From an uncultured Planctomyces sp. (GTDB lineage: Bacteria; Planctomycetota; Planctomycetia; Planctomycetales; Planctomycetaceae), in NCBI GenBank assembly GCA_937904325.1, contig CALGTK010000034.1:1-56979 (forward strand): a DNA stretch of 56,979 bases. Reading direction: 5' to 3'. How positions within the stretch are numbered: the first letter of the stretch is position 1; each line of letters begins with the position of its first letter. A program made the translations under genes and the position numbers. The notes under the pieces were generated by a model that searched no databases, had not been told where the DNA came from, and saw only the letters and a list, made by a program, of their open reading frames with translations. This document shows positions 38,964 through 49,813 of the stretch, in pieces.

Positions 38964-40019
38964 GTGCCGATTTTGACGGAAACGCAATTGCAGGAATTTG
39001 GAGTCGCTCTACTGGCCGCCGGTGGAGCGAACGAATCTGAGGCTCTGATCGTGGGTCGTAGCCTGGTTCAGGCAAACCTGCGAGGACACGATTCTCACGG
39101 AGTCATGCGGATCCCGTTCTACGTCAAGCAGGTACAGGACGGGAAACTCAACGCCGGATCTGACTTGAATGTTGTGCAGGAAACTTCAGGCACGGTCGTC
39201 GGCGACGGAAACTGGGGCTTCGGGCAGGTGCTGTCGCGACAGCTCATGGAAAAGCTGATGGACAAGGCTTCGACGGCCGGCATTGCGTCGGGCTCGCTGC
39301 GACAGTCAGCTCATATCGGTCGACTCGGCGAATACGCTGAAATGGCCGCTGCAAAAAACATGTCGGCGATCATCTGCGCGAACACTCACGGAGCTGCGCA
39401 GCGAGTCGCCCCTGTCGGCGGCAAACGTCCACGACTCGGCACTAACCCGCTGTGCATCGGCATGCCTGGCGGCAAGAACGGACCGTTCGTACTGGACTTT
39501 GGGACCAGCGCGACAGCGGAAGGCAAAGTCCGAGTCAAAAAGATTGCTGGTGAAAAAGTTCCCGACGGCTGGGTACTCGATCCGGAAGGCAATCCGACCA
39601 ACGATCCGCACCAACTCTACGGTGATCCTCCAGGAACGATTCTCCCGATGGGCGGCGATCAGGCATATAAAGGCTTCGGTCTGTCCTTCATGATCGAAAT
39701 GCTCTGCGGAGCTTTGTCCGGCGGTCAATGCGCGTATCCCAATCCGCCCGCACCAGTCGGTAACGCTGCATTCTTCATCGTAATCAATCCGTCACAGTAC
39801 GCCGGCTTCGAGCATCTGCAGTCTGAAGTTTCATCGCTCGAAGAATACGTTCGCACGGTCCCACGCATCGACGGCGTCGCAGAAATCTTTCTCCCAGGCG
39901 ACCCTGAACAACGAACACTGGCCAAACGCTCCGCCGAAGGAATCCCCCTCGACGACGGAAACTGGAACGCTCTGTTAAAACTTGCTGAAGAACTTGGCGT
40001 CTCACCACCAGCCGCTTGA
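38964..40019 (+). CDS. Ldh_2-family malate/L-lactate/ureidoglycolate-type dehydrogenase
   Basis: 351-residue NAD(P)-dependent oxidoreductase of the Ldh_2 (malate/L-sulfolactate/ureidoglycolate dehydrogenase) family. Family marks are NLRGHDSHGVMRIPFYVKQ at about 38-56 with the catalytic His (DSHG), the SAHIGRLGEYAEMAA block at about 114-128, and GTNPLCIGMPGG with FVLDFGTSATAEGKV at about 158-187. A glycine-rich QAYKGFGLSFMIEMLCGALSG segment follows. The exact substrate (malate, lactate or sulfolactate) cannot be told. The start is GTG at 38964, with a GAGGAG ribosome-binding site 7 bases before it. Cytoplasmic. No obvious pathway partner beside it. Confidence 0.93.
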   Translation: MPILTETQLQEFGVALLAAGGANESEALIVGRSLVQANLRGHDSHGVMRIPFYVKQVQDGKLNAGSDLNVVQETSGTVVGDGNWGFGQVLSRQLMEKLMDKASTAGIASGSLRQSAHIGRLGEYAEMAAAKNMSAIICANTHGAAQRVAPVGGKRPRLGTNPLCIGMPGGKNGPFVLDFGTSATAEGKVRVKKIAGEKVPDGWVLDPEGNPTNDPHQLYGDPPGTILPMGGDQAYKGFGLSFMIEMLCGALSGGQCAYPNPPAPVGNAAFFIVINPSQYAGFEHLQSEVSSLEEYVRTVPRIDGVAEIFLPGDPEQRTLAKRSAEGIPLDDGNWNALLKLAEELGVSPPAA

Positions 40020-40600
40020 AAGCGTCGGGACGTTCAGGTGCCACTTGACGAGATCTCCGACGCCGGCTTCCATGTCATCCGACCAGTGTGCCGGTCGAGT
40101 GGCGTTACCTGCCACTGACTGGTACGGCATCGGTACTAAAGATGAATCGTCAAATTCGGCACCACACAACAAGGCCGTCCGGGCTGGACGGTGTATCGCG
40201 TGGAGCTATCGCTTTGAACACCCATACGCTCTCCGCGAAGCCGAATAAGTCGCACGACTACAAGGGGAGCACCATGACAAATCGGTGAAATGCTTCCAGC
40301 CCGGCTTCAAGGAAGGAGAACGCTGGAGATGCCAAACGAGGCAAGTCGAATTCGCGAGCGGCTCGACGGTTTACAGGAAGCAGGTGGCTCGTAGCATTGC
40401 CAACGCACGACGTTCTGCCTGCCCTGGTTCAAACACGATGTGAAAGCAGGTCGCAACGGCCGAGGCCTTCAGTATTGACGCGTCAACTGACAGAAGACAT
40501 GCTGAAAAACAACTGCTGATCACGAGTCTGTCGTTCTCAACTCGCACGGCACCAATCTTTCGTCCGAGCGTTGCCGTCCTCAAGCTGCAGGAAGATTTAA
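40020..40600. other. Intergenic region, no gene supported
   Basis: About 580 bp between the dehydrogenase and a DUF1501 gene, both on the plus strand. A 21-codon frame at 40329-40394 follows a GGAG motif but is too short and unrecognised. The rest has stops in all frames; it may be worn-out sequence. Confidence 0.5.
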
Positions 40601-41980
40601 GTGCTGTCGATTCATGGTAAATCGAACGGATCGTTCTGCGATGGTATTTCCCGTCGTCGGTTTCTGTCAGCGGGCAGCCTGGCGTTGGGCGGCTTGTCGC
40701 TGCCTGAGATTCTGAGAGCCGAGTCGGCCAGCTCTTCGGCACGCGATCATTCCGTCGTGATGATCTATTTGCCCGGAGGACCAACTCAGCATGAGACGTT
40801 CGATCCAAAGCCAAACTCGCCTGTTGAGATTCGTGGAGCGTTCTCGCCGATCAGCACGTCTCTGCCCGGTGTTCAGTTCTGCGAACTACTTCCGAAGCTG
40901 TCGCGCATGGCCGAACGCTTTTCGATTGTGCGAACCCTGGTCGGAATGAAGAACCGGCACGAATCCTTCCAGTGTTACACCGGGCGGGCGGCTGGCCGCA
41001 GCGAAGACGTAGAACCTTCCGGCGGCTGGCCAACGCTTGGCTCATGCGCCTCACACATTCTTGGTCTGGGCTCTTCCGGCATGATTCCCTACGTCGATGC
41101 CGCGCCAAAAATGAGCTACCGGCCGTACAACAATCAGGGGATTCATGACCCGTCCGGAAAGAGCTCATGGCCAGGCTTCACCGGCCAGGCACACGTCCCA
41201 TTTACACTGGCCGGCGATGTGAAGTCAGATCTCGTACTGAACGGCATTAATCTGGACAGGCTGGGGGACCGCAAGACGCTGCTCAGCTTGCTGGCACAAG
41301 TCGAGCAACAAGCGTCAGAGAGCGGCCTCGACAGCTTCCAGAAACAAGCCTTCGGATTGCTTGGCTCGAGCCGTCTTGCCGAAGCATTGGATCTTGAATC
41401 TGAAGACCCGAAAGTTCGAGAGCGTTACGGCAAAGTTCAAAAGACAGATCCAAGCTTCGGTGGAGCGCCGCAAAGTCCCGAGCATCTGTTGCTGGCACGA
41501 CGTCTCGTCGAAGCCGGAGTGCGTTGCGTGACTGTCGCCTTTGGAGCGTGGGACTGGCACTCGAATCGCGAAGGCCCAATCGAACAGCTTTCACGAAAGT
41601 ATCTGCCAGTTTTTGATCACGCGTTGGCGACGTTTCTACAGGATCTCGGCGAACGAGGTCTGCTCGAAACAACTTCGGTTGTCGTGTGGGGAGAATTTGG
41701 CAGGACACCTCGCATCAACGCAAAAGGTGGCCGCGATCACTGGCCGTCGACACAGTCTGTTCTGCTGGCCGGCGGCGGGCTTCGCAGCGGCCAGATCCTC
41801 GGAGAAACCGATCGAACTGGAGGCGTCCCGATCTCACGTCCGATCCACGTTCAGGAAGTCTTCGCCACGCTTTACCGAACACTAGGCATCGACGTCAACG
41901 CAATCAAGATTCCAGATTTCAACGGCCGGCCGAGATACCTCGTCGACGAAAACCGACAACCGATTCCAGAACTGATCTGA
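40601..41980 (+). CDS. DUF1501 domain-containing protein, exported
   Basis: 459-residue DUF1501 protein with a twin-arginine-like leader (ISRRRFLSAGSLALGGLSLP, about 16-35). Family blocks visible are VVMIYLPGGPTQHETFDPKP, VVWGEFGRTPRINAKGG followed by RDHWP, and a C-terminal QILGETDRTGG block. The start is GTG at 40601, about 7 bases after a CAGGAAG ribosome-binding site. It is followed on the same strand by a second DUF1501 gene after 146 bp. Neither has a DUF1549/DUF1553 partner within reach, unlike the pairs at 20-26 kb and 32-37 kb. Intact; function unknown. Confidence 0.93.
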   Translation: MLSIHGKSNGSFCDGISRRRFLSAGSLALGGLSLPEILRAESASSSARDHSVVMIYLPGGPTQHETFDPKPNSPVEIRGAFSPISTSLPGVQFCELLPKLSRMAERFSIVRTLVGMKNRHESFQCYTGRAAGRSEDVEPSGGWPTLGSCASHILGLGSSGMIPYVDAAPKMSYRPYNNQGIHDPSGKSSWPGFTGQAHVPFTLAGDVKSDLVLNGINLDRLGDRKTLLSLLAQVEQQASESGLDSFQKQAFGLLGSSRLAEALDLESEDPKVRERYGKVQKTDPSFGGAPQSPEHLLLARRLVEAGVRCVTVAFGAWDWHSNREGPIEQLSRKYLPVFDHALATFLQDLGERGLLETTSVVVWGEFGRTPRINAKGGRDHWPSTQSVLLAGGGLRSGQILGETDRTGGVPISRPIHVQEVFATLYRTLGIDVNAIKIPDFNGRPRYLVDENRQPIPELI

Positions 41981-42126
41981 GCCACAGACAATTCATCGCT
42001 ACTTTTTCAAAGTGCGTTATCGCCGTTCGAGTTTGGTGTAATGATCGGGTTTGCTCAGCTCCGATTAGAAGGTAGGCTAATTGCCCGACGTTCCTCGCGG
42101 TTCTATCGTACTAAACGGTGCATTGC

Positions 42127-43623
42127 ATGCTTCGTGTTCTTGGCTCTAATCGTAAACTCTGTAACGGTATTGGCCGGCGGGACTTTCTGCAGGCGGGAAG
42201 CCTGGGGGTCGCCGGGCTTGGGGTGTCGGATTTGCTTGTCGCGGAAGCGCAGGCAACCAACGAGGTCGTTGACCGCTCGTTTGGCCGGGCGAAGCATTGC
42301 ATCCTGCTCTTTCTGTATGGATCGCCGAGTCAGCTCGAAACATTCGATATGAAGCCGGACGCGCCGGCTGAAATACGCGGCACAATGGAGCCGATTGCTT
42401 CGTCCGTGCCCGGCCTCGACGTTTGCGAGTTGCTGCCCGAAACATCGAAGATCATGGACCGAACTACGGTCGTTCGCTCAATGACACATCCCTATCCAAT
42501 TCACGGTGTGGCTTATGCCATGACCGGAATTCCGACGATCGATGTCGCGATGGAACTGGCGCCGCACGATCCTCGGCACCATCCGTGGTTCGGATCGGTC
42601 GTCGAGTACATCGATCGTCATCGCCGCGGCTCAGCCAGCGAGTTTGTTCAGAACGTCGCGCTGCCGTTTCACTTCAGCAGCCAGCGGACCGACCAGCCAT
42701 TTCGATCGGGGCCGTACGGCGCGTTTCTCGGTTCCGGTTTCAATCCGACGTGGACTGAGTTCAACGGCAAGGGCACGGTTCAGATTGAAAAGGACCGAGG
42801 AGGCGGGTTTTCGTACAGCGGTCCGGAGCCGTACCTTGGCTGCTCACGCGACACCCATTTTCAAATCTCATCAACTAAACCGTTACCCGGTGTCACGCTG
42901 GACCGGCTTGATCGCCGCAAGAGTCTGCTTGAACAGTTCGATGATTCGCGACGATACTTTGATCAGACCGAGGTTGGCGCGTCGCTTGACAAATTTCAGC
43001 AGCAGGCGTTCTCGCTGGTCAGTTCGCCGAGCGTGTCGCAAGCGCTGGACACTCGGCAGGAATCAACCGCTACGCGCGACCGATATGGGATGACATTGTT
43101 CGGACAGGGCTGTCTGGCGGCTCGACGACTCGTTGAATCCGGCACTCGGCTGGCGACAGTTTTCTGGGATGAGTACGGCCTGGCGGGCGATGCCTGGGAT
43201 ACTCATTTCAAACACTACCCACGTATGAAGGATCAGCTGATGCCGAACTTTGATCAGGCCTACTCCGGCTTGATCCTTGATCTGGAACAGCGAGGTATGC
43301 TCGACGACACGCTGGTCGTCTGTTTGAGCGAACACGGGCGCACGCCAAAGATCAATAAGGCCGTCGGTGGCGGGCGTGACCATTGGTCGAAGGCTTACTC
43401 AGCAATTTTCGCCGGAGGCGGTATCGCAAGAGGCAACGTCATCGGAGCAACGGATCGTCACGCGGGAGAAGTTTTGTCGCGACCGGTGTCTCCGAAAGAC
43501 GCGTTGGCGACAATGTACCACCTGCTGGGAATTCATCCTCACACGCTGTTGCATGACCGCGGCAATCGCCCAGTGCCGCTCGTTCCTGAGAACAACGACG
43601 TCGTCCAGGAGATGCTGGCCTGA
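42127..43623 (+). CDS. DUF1501 domain-containing protein, exported (tandem copy)
   Basis: 498-residue DUF1501 protein with leader IGRRDFLQAGSLGVAGLGVS (about 16-35). Family blocks visible are CILLFLYGSPSQLETFDMKP, VVCLSEHGRTPKINKAVGG followed by GRDHWSKAYSAIFAGG, and a VIGATDRHAGEVL block. A GTG three codons upstream (42118) is an alternative start. The ATG at 42127 is chosen because it is the first ATG before the leader; ribosome-binding support is weak for both. It lies 146 bp after another DUF1501 gene. The two differ enough to be old paralogues, not a recent duplication. Confidence 0.92.
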   Translation: MLRVLGSNRKLCNGIGRRDFLQAGSLGVAGLGVSDLLVAEAQATNEVVDRSFGRAKHCILLFLYGSPSQLETFDMKPDAPAEIRGTMEPIASSVPGLDVCELLPETSKIMDRTTVVRSMTHPYPIHGVAYAMTGIPTIDVAMELAPHDPRHHPWFGSVVEYIDRHRRGSASEFVQNVALPFHFSSQRTDQPFRSGPYGAFLGSGFNPTWTEFNGKGTVQIEKDRGGGFSYSGPEPYLGCSRDTHFQISSTKPLPGVTLDRLDRRKSLLEQFDDSRRYFDQTEVGASLDKFQQQAFSLVSSPSVSQALDTRQESTATRDRYGMTLFGQGCLAARRLVESGTRLATVFWDEYGLAGDAWDTHFKHYPRMKDQLMPNFDQAYSGLILDLEQRGMLDDTLVVCLSEHGRTPKINKAVGGGRDHWSKAYSAIFAGGGIARGNVIGATDRHAGEVLSRPVSPKDALATMYHLLGIHPHTLLHDRGNRPVPLVPENNDVVQEMLA

Positions 43624-43809
43624 CCTGAATCGTGTTTCGCAATCGTCGACCAGCATTGCGGAAAACCGACAGGAACGGACTGCTGGAGTTGCCACGTTTG
43701 TCTGTACCTGTCCGCTTCCAACTTAACGACTGCCCGAAACTCATGCTCGTTTGCAGTTTTGTGAAGAAACCGAATAACCTGGGAGGAATACCACACACCA
43801 CAGATAGTT

Positions 43810-45096
43810 TTGCCAAAGACCGGCGACGTGCCGAAAGGGCCAAGCGTGTTCGAACTGGTAGCAATTTCGCGCGAACACAGAAAACAGCGACGACAGAGGA
43901 TCAACAACGGCGATGTCATTCGCGTTGGTCGACAACCCGCTGATGGTTTTGCAGTTCCGTGGGACAAACTAATTTCCCGTGAGCACGTCGAGCTTGTCAT
44001 CAAGAGTGGCAAGGTTGTCGTCAAGAAACTTACCACCGCACAGAACAGCGTTCACTTTAACGGTAAGGCTCAGCAGAAATTCAAGCTGAAACCGGGCGAC
44101 CAGTTCCGCATCGGAGTCACGACTTTTCAGTTCAAGGAACAGAGCGAAGCCGACAGCATGGTCGGCGAGAACTTTGGTGACTTCGTATTGAACAAGCTGC
44201 TCGACAACGGATCGCTCGGAGTTTTGTACGGCGCATCTAAACGCACGTCTCGCCATCAAGTGGCACTCCGCGTTCTGGAGCCGTGCCTGGTCAATACGCC
44301 CTCCATGACCGAGCAATTTCTTAATCAAGGTCGTTGTTTATGCGAAGCTCAACCGGGCGGCATCGCATCGTATCTTGTCGCTGAACAGAACGGACCGCAG
44401 TGGTACACCGTTCGCGAATATGTCCAGGGCATGAGCCTTGCGCAGCTGATTGAAAAGAACGAAGTAATTCCTGCACAGCGAGCGTTTGAAATCGTTCAGC
44501 AAATCGCGCGACAACTAACGACGCTGCACGAACTGCAACTCTGTCACGGAAACCTGAAACCGTCCAACGTTATCTATCGAATCGGAATGTCGCGACTGGT
44601 CGACCTCGCATTTGGAACTCCGATCGCGCGGCGAATTACGGACCCGCAGACGCCGGACAGTTGTCGAGCATTTGCAGACTACGTTGCACCAGAAGTCGTC
44701 GAAGCAGGCGGCACGACCGACATTCGCAGCGATCTGTACTCGCTGGGCTGCATCTGGTTCGAACTGACGACCGGGCAACCGGTATTCCCGGTGACCGACG
44801 CGCCAACCAAGTTAAGTTCTCACCAGTCAGTCAAACCCGATTGGAGCAGACTCCTCGACGTCGGTCTCAATCAGACGTCGGTCGGAGTTATTCAGCAGCT
44901 TCTGTCGAAGTCACCGCGTGATCGCCACGAAACTCCGGCAACACTTCTGTCCGAGTTGAATAGTACCGAGGTCGCCGGTTCGTTCATTCAATGTGAAGGT
45001 TGCGACAAGCGATATCGAATCCACTCAGAGCAAGCCGGCCGCAAGCTCAAGTGCAAAGAGTGTGGCTCGACAATCGTCGTGCCATACTCGCTATGA
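43810..45096 (+). CDS. FHA domain - pseudokinase - zinc ribbon protein
   Basis: 428 residues in three parts. An FHA domain at about 12-110 has the phosphothreonine-binding signatures VGRQ (39-42), SREHV (56-60) and N84. A kinase-like domain at about 120-385 has lost key catalytic residues: the VAIK Lys is R154 (VALRVL), HRD reads HGN (246-248) and DFG reads DLA (265-267). The APE motif (293-295) and the DLYSLGCIWFELTTG helix are kept, so the fold is probably intact. A C-terminal zinc ribbon has CEGC (395-398) and CKEC (415-418). The likely role is a phospho-dependent scaffold or adaptor. The start is uncertain: TTG at 43810 is first, GTG at 43828 is possible, and a GGAGGAAT lies too far upstream (43782). 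Confidence 0.85.
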   Translation: MPKTGDVPKGPSVFELVAISREHRKQRRQRINNGDVIRVGRQPADGFAVPWDKLISREHVELVIKSGKVVVKKLTTAQNSVHFNGKAQQKFKLKPGDQFRIGVTTFQFKEQSEADSMVGENFGDFVLNKLLDNGSLGVLYGASKRTSRHQVALRVLEPCLVNTPSMTEQFLNQGRCLCEAQPGGIASYLVAEQNGPQWYTVREYVQGMSLAQLIEKNEVIPAQRAFEIVQQIARQLTTLHELQLCHGNLKPSNVIYRIGMSRLVDLAFGTPIARRITDPQTPDSCRAFADYVAPEVVEAGGTTDIRSDLYSLGCIWFELTTGQPVFPVTDAPTKLSSHQSVKPDWSRLLDVGLNQTSVGVIQQLLSKSPRDRHETPATLLSELNSTEVAGSFIQCEGCDKRYRIHSEQAGRKLKCKECGSTIVVPYSL

Positions 45097-45200
45097 CTGC
45101 CGGGAAACTTTCTGATTCGACGACGGCGTTGAAACGCCAGTCCGACGTGTGCCAGTGGCGCCGCAAGAAGAAATATTGATAGCCAGTACGGACTTTTGCG

Positions 45201-46520
45201 CTAATCCGCGACTGGCATGCGGATGTGTGGGGCGTGGACTGTGGAGAGTTTGTCCAGCGCGGATTCGGCTGCGCGGATGCGGCCTTCGGTTGTGCGATGG
45301 GTCATGATGACAAGCGGGACGATTGGGGTTCCGGTGTTTCCGGCATCTTCAACCTCGGGAGCTTCGTGCTGGATGATTGATGCCAGGCTGATTTCATTGC
45401 GGCCAAGAATATCAGCGACGTCAGCGATGACTCGTGGCTTGTCTTCGACGTTGAAGCGGAGAAAGTAACGTCTTTGGATCTGGTCAGCCGGCATGACCGA
45501 TAGGCCGGAGTCGTCCTGCCAGAGATTGAGTTGCGGGAACGTATGCTGAGCCCGGCCAATTGCCACTTCCACGAGGTCGGCGACAACGGCGGATGCAGTC
45601 GGCATCTGGCCCGCACCGGCTCCGGACAGGATGAGTGGGCCGACTGCGTCGCCGTGGAATTCGACGATATTTAATGCTCCGTCCGTTTGGGCAATTGCTC
45701 GTTCGAGGCGAAGGAGAGTTGGCTCAACGTGCATTTCCAGTTGGTCGCCGACGACGCGTGTGACACCGAGCAGTTTGACTCGGTAGCCGAGTTCCTCGGC
45801 GTACAGCATGTCAGCGAGTTCGAGTGTGTTAATACCCTGTCGCGGAAATTCGTTGAGTTCGACTTTCTTACCCAAAGCCAGTTGTGTCAGCAGAATGAGT
45901 TTCTGGGCGGCGTCCGTCCCGTCGACATCCATTGCGGGGTCGGATTCGGCGTAGCCCAGATCCTGAGCTTCCGATAGGACGTCGTCGTACTGCCGTTGCT
46001 CACCCAGCATTCCGCTCAGGATAAAGTTGCTTGTACCGTTGAGGATGGCTTCGATCGAAACAACTCGGTTGCCGGTCATCGAACAGCCCATCGTCGCGAT
46101 GATGGGAATTCCGCCAGCGACGGCGGCTTCGTAAGCAACGCAGACTCCGCTTTCACGAGCGGCAACGAAAACTTCGTCGCCGTGTTCGGCAAGCAAGGCT
46201 TTGTTGGCAGTGACGACGTGCTTGCCAGCGGCGATCGCAGCTAGCACAGCGTCACGAGCGGTCGTCGTTCCGCCCATCAGCTCAAGAACGACGTCCACTT
46301 CCGGATCGGAAACGGCAGCGTTCCAGTCAGTCGTGATCCGGTCGGCGGGAATATCCACGTCGCGAGACTTCGATACGTCTCGAACGACGACGTGCCGGAT
46401 GTCGAAAGTGCGGCCCGCTCGGCGACTCACGGGTGAATCGGGGCCGGTCAGAATTCGAACAACTCCGGATGCAACGGTTCCCAGACCAAGAATCGACAGA
46501 CGAAGAGCAGGTTCAGACAT
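45201..46520 (-). CDS. hom: Homoserine dehydrogenase
   Basis: 439-residue homoserine dehydrogenase, reducing aspartate semialdehyde to homoserine for threonine and methionine. The N-terminal dinucleotide fold has ILGLGTVASGV (residues 10-20). The catalytic domain has YAESDPAMDVDGTDAAQKL with conserved acidic and lysine residues, then LTQLALGKKV. A C-terminal ACT domain at about 355-430 (RFNVEDKPRVIADVADILG) should give feedback control by threonine. No aspartokinase is fused or adjacent. Divergent from mqnA. Weak ribosome-binding site before the ATG at 46520. Normal length for a monofunctional enzyme with ACT. Confidence 0.96.
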   Translation of the reverse strand: MSEPALRLSILGLGTVASGVVRILTGPDSPVSRRAGRTFDIRHVVVRDVSKSRDVDIPADRITTDWNAAVSDPEVDVVLELMGGTTTARDAVLAAIAAGKHVVTANKALLAEHGDEVFVAARESGVCVAYEAAVAGGIPIIATMGCSMTGNRVVSIEAILNGTSNFILSGMLGEQRQYDDVLSEAQDLGYAESDPAMDVDGTDAAQKLILLTQLALGKKVELNEFPRQGINTLELADMLYAEELGYRVKLLGVTRVVGDQLEMHVEPTLLRLERAIAQTDGALNIVEFHGDAVGPLILSGAGAGQMPTASAVVADLVEVAIGRAQHTFPQLNLWQDDSGLSVMPADQIQRRYFLRFNVEDKPRVIADVADILGRNEISLASIIQHEAPEVEDAGNTGTPIVPLVIMTHRTTEGRIRAAESALDKLSTVHAPHIRMPVAD

Positions 46521-46716
46521 CGTTTAATCAGCTTTCGAAATCAGTCGCTGCGGGCTCAAAAGTTGTGTTAACACCTGCAATCCGGTGCGGTTGCCTCGGT
46601 ATGAGTCCGCGAATCCTACCGCGTCGGCGAACGGAATTCTCCCAACGCCGGGACGAACTTACCGCGATATTCGGTGTAGCGGTACGGGCAGCTTCAGACG
46701 CCGACATCGAGGCCGA

Positions 46717-46744
46717 TTGCGAGTACGGGCTGCGGTCCTATAAT
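46717..46744 (+). promoter_or_regulatory. Sigma-70-like promoter of mqnAC
   Basis: TTGCGA (46717-46722) and a consensus TATAAT (46739-46744) are 16 bases apart. A start site near 46751 would leave a leader of about 22 bases before the mqnA ATG at 46773. Confidence 0.5.
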
Positions 46745-46772
46745 TGTCAAATTAGATGACTCGAGACATCCA

Positions 46773-47649
46773 ATGAATCAACAGCTTCTGGCAACAGAAT
46801 CCAAAATATCCGTGTCTGAACTCCCAAATTCACCGCACGTAACCGACGAATCGTCGGCGAATTCGTTGTCGCCCGGCGCGATTGTTCGTGTCGGAGCGGT
46901 CAGCTATTTGAACTCCAAACCGCTGATCGAGGACCTGCCGGGGTTGCTTCCCGAAGCAAACGTCAGTCTCGATTACCCAAGCCGCCTTGCCGATCAACTG
47001 TCGGCGGGGGATTTGGACGTCGCGCTGATTCCATCGGTCGAGTACATGCGCGGGGCCGATTACGAAATTATTTCCGATGCCTGTGTGGCAACTCGTGGAC
47101 CGGTGCTGAGCGTCAAGCTTTACAGCCGAGTTGATCCCGGAGCGATTCAGACACTCGCGTTGGATGAGGGTTCTCGCACCAGCGCAACGCTCGCTCGAAT
47201 CATGCTGCTGGAGCGCTACGGTGTTGACCCTGCTCGTAAACCACTGCCGATCGAGATGTCGGTTCAGCACACCGATGCCGACGCCGTGCTGGTCATCGGC
47301 GACCGGGCTATGCACGCTCCGACGGAAGAATTTCACACGGTGTGGGATCTCGGCGAAGAGTGGCTTGCCTGGACGGGGTTGCCGTTTGTGTTCGCGATGT
47401 GGGTCGCTCGACGCGGCGTTGCTTCTTCGCATGTTGAGCAGATGTTGAGTGAATCTCGCGATCGCGGTGTTACTCGGATTCCTGACATCGCTCAGCGCGA
47501 AGCATCCAAACTGAACATCTCGGTGAAAAACGCCGAACGATACCTGACTGATAATCTTTTCTTCCGCCTGACATCTGCTGAACGAAGCGGCTTGCGGCTG
47601 TTTCAACAACTGGCTGTGCAGGCAGAACTGGCTCCTGAAGGAGTGGACC

Positions 47650-47666
<17 letters not shown>
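46773..47666 (+). CDS. mqnA: Chorismate dehydratase MqnA (futalosine pathway)
   Basis: 297-residue MqnA, which converts chorismate to 3-enolpyruvylbenzoate, the first step of the futalosine route to menaquinone. The periplasmic-binding-like fold starts with VRVGAVSYLNSKPLIEDL (about residues 30-47). Further blocks are LDVALIPSVEYMRG, DEGSRTSATLARIML, DAVLVIGDRAMH and GLPFVFAMWVARRG. The first 28 residues look like a low-complexity lead, so the true start may be further in, but the ATG at 46773 lies just after a promoter. It overlaps mqnC by 17 bp, so translation is coupled. Cytoplasmic. Confidence 0.95.
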
Positions 47667-48822
<1,156 letters not shown>

Positions 48823-48827
48823 TGGAA

Positions 48828-48842
48828 CTCGCCCGGCGAGTG
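48828..48842. terminator. Possible hairpin after mqnC
   Basis: ACTCGC and GCGAGT pair around CCG, starting 5 bases beyond the mqnC stop. Only a short T-run (TTT) follows. A second hairpin (CCTCGC and GCGAGG, 48924-48940) lies in the leader of the ABC ATPase gene. Confidence 0.35.
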
Positions 48843-48979
48843 ATTTCGAACGCCCAAATGCCATTGCCCTGAGTGTAAAGTCTCGGCAGGGAACTCCACA
48901 GAGGGTGCGGTATACCCCTTCCACCTCGCAACTCGCGAGGACTCATAAAGGCCGAAACACCTGACAATCGAGCATCACG

Positions 48980-49735
48980 ATGATTGAGGTCAGCGAGCTG
49001 ACAAAATGCTTTTCCGATCCGAAGCGAGGCATCGTCTCGGCATTGGGCGGGGTAAGCTTCGAAGTAAAGCCGGGCGAAGTCTTCGGGCTCCTTGGCCCGA
49101 ACGGCGCCGGTAAGACAACATGTCTGCGAATCCTGAGCACCGTGCTGCGTCCCACGAGCGGCCGCACGATCATCTCGGGCTACGACGTCGCAAACTACCC
49201 GGAGCAGGTTCGATCTCGCATCGGATTCATGTCGAACAACACCGGCATCTACGATCGCATGACCGCTTGGGAAATGGTCGAGTACTTCGGCAGGCTGTAC
49301 GGACTAACCGGCGACAAACTCACCCACCGCATGGATGAAGTTTTCACCATGCTGCAAATGCACGAGTTCAAAGACATTCTCGGCTCGAAAATGTCGACCG
49401 GTATGAGACAGAAAGTTTCGATCGCCCGCACGATCGTTCATGACCCGCCAGTTTTGATCTTCGACGAACCGACATCCGGGCTGGATGTTCTGGTCGCTCG
49501 AAACGTGATCAAAGCCATTACTCAACTTCGCGATGCCGGCAAGTCGATCATCTACTCAACACACATCATGTCCGAAGTCGAACGGCTTTGTGACCGCGTC
49601 GCGGTGATTCATAAAGGCCAGATTCTAGCAATCGGCACTCGACAGGAACTCTGCGAACAACACGGATCCGAGTCGATGGAAGACCTGTTCTTCGCTCTGA
49701 TTGATCGCTACGACGAAACCGCTGTCACCGTTTGA
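48980..49735 (+). CDS. ABC transporter ATP-binding protein, NatA-like
   Basis: 251-residue ABC ATPase. Walker A is GPNGAGKTT (about residues 38-46), the signature reads [12 protein letters not shown] (about 138-149), Walker B is [12 protein letters not shown] and the H-loop is in [10 protein letters not shown]. It resembles NatA of sodium-export ABC systems, but the transported substrate is not certain. Gap to the permease/protease gene is 78 bp on the same strand, so the two very likely form one transporter. A short hairpin (48924-48940) is in the leader. Confidence 0.94.
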   Translation: MIEVSELTKCFSDPKRGIVSALGGVSFEVKPGEVFGLLGPNGAGKTTCLRILSTVLRPTSGRTIISGYDVANYPEQVRSRIGFMSNNTGIYDRMTAWEMVEYFGRLYGLTGDKLTHRMDEVFTMLQMHEFKDILGSKMSTGMRQKVSIARTIVHDPPVLIFDEPTSGLDVLVARNVIKAITQLRDAGKSIIYSTHIMSEVERLCDRVAVIHKGQILAIGTRQELCEQHGSESMEDLFFALIDRYDETAVTV

Positions 49736-49813
49736 TCGGCGACAACTGAACCAAAAACAAACTCACAACCTGGACACTGGCAGGAACGATCTTCCTGACT
49801 GGAGCCCGAAATT

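Noticed and set aside
45125-45138. GGCGT/ACGCC hairpin between the pseudokinase gene and hom
   Set aside because: Only a 5-bp stem and no T-run; too weak to call a terminator.
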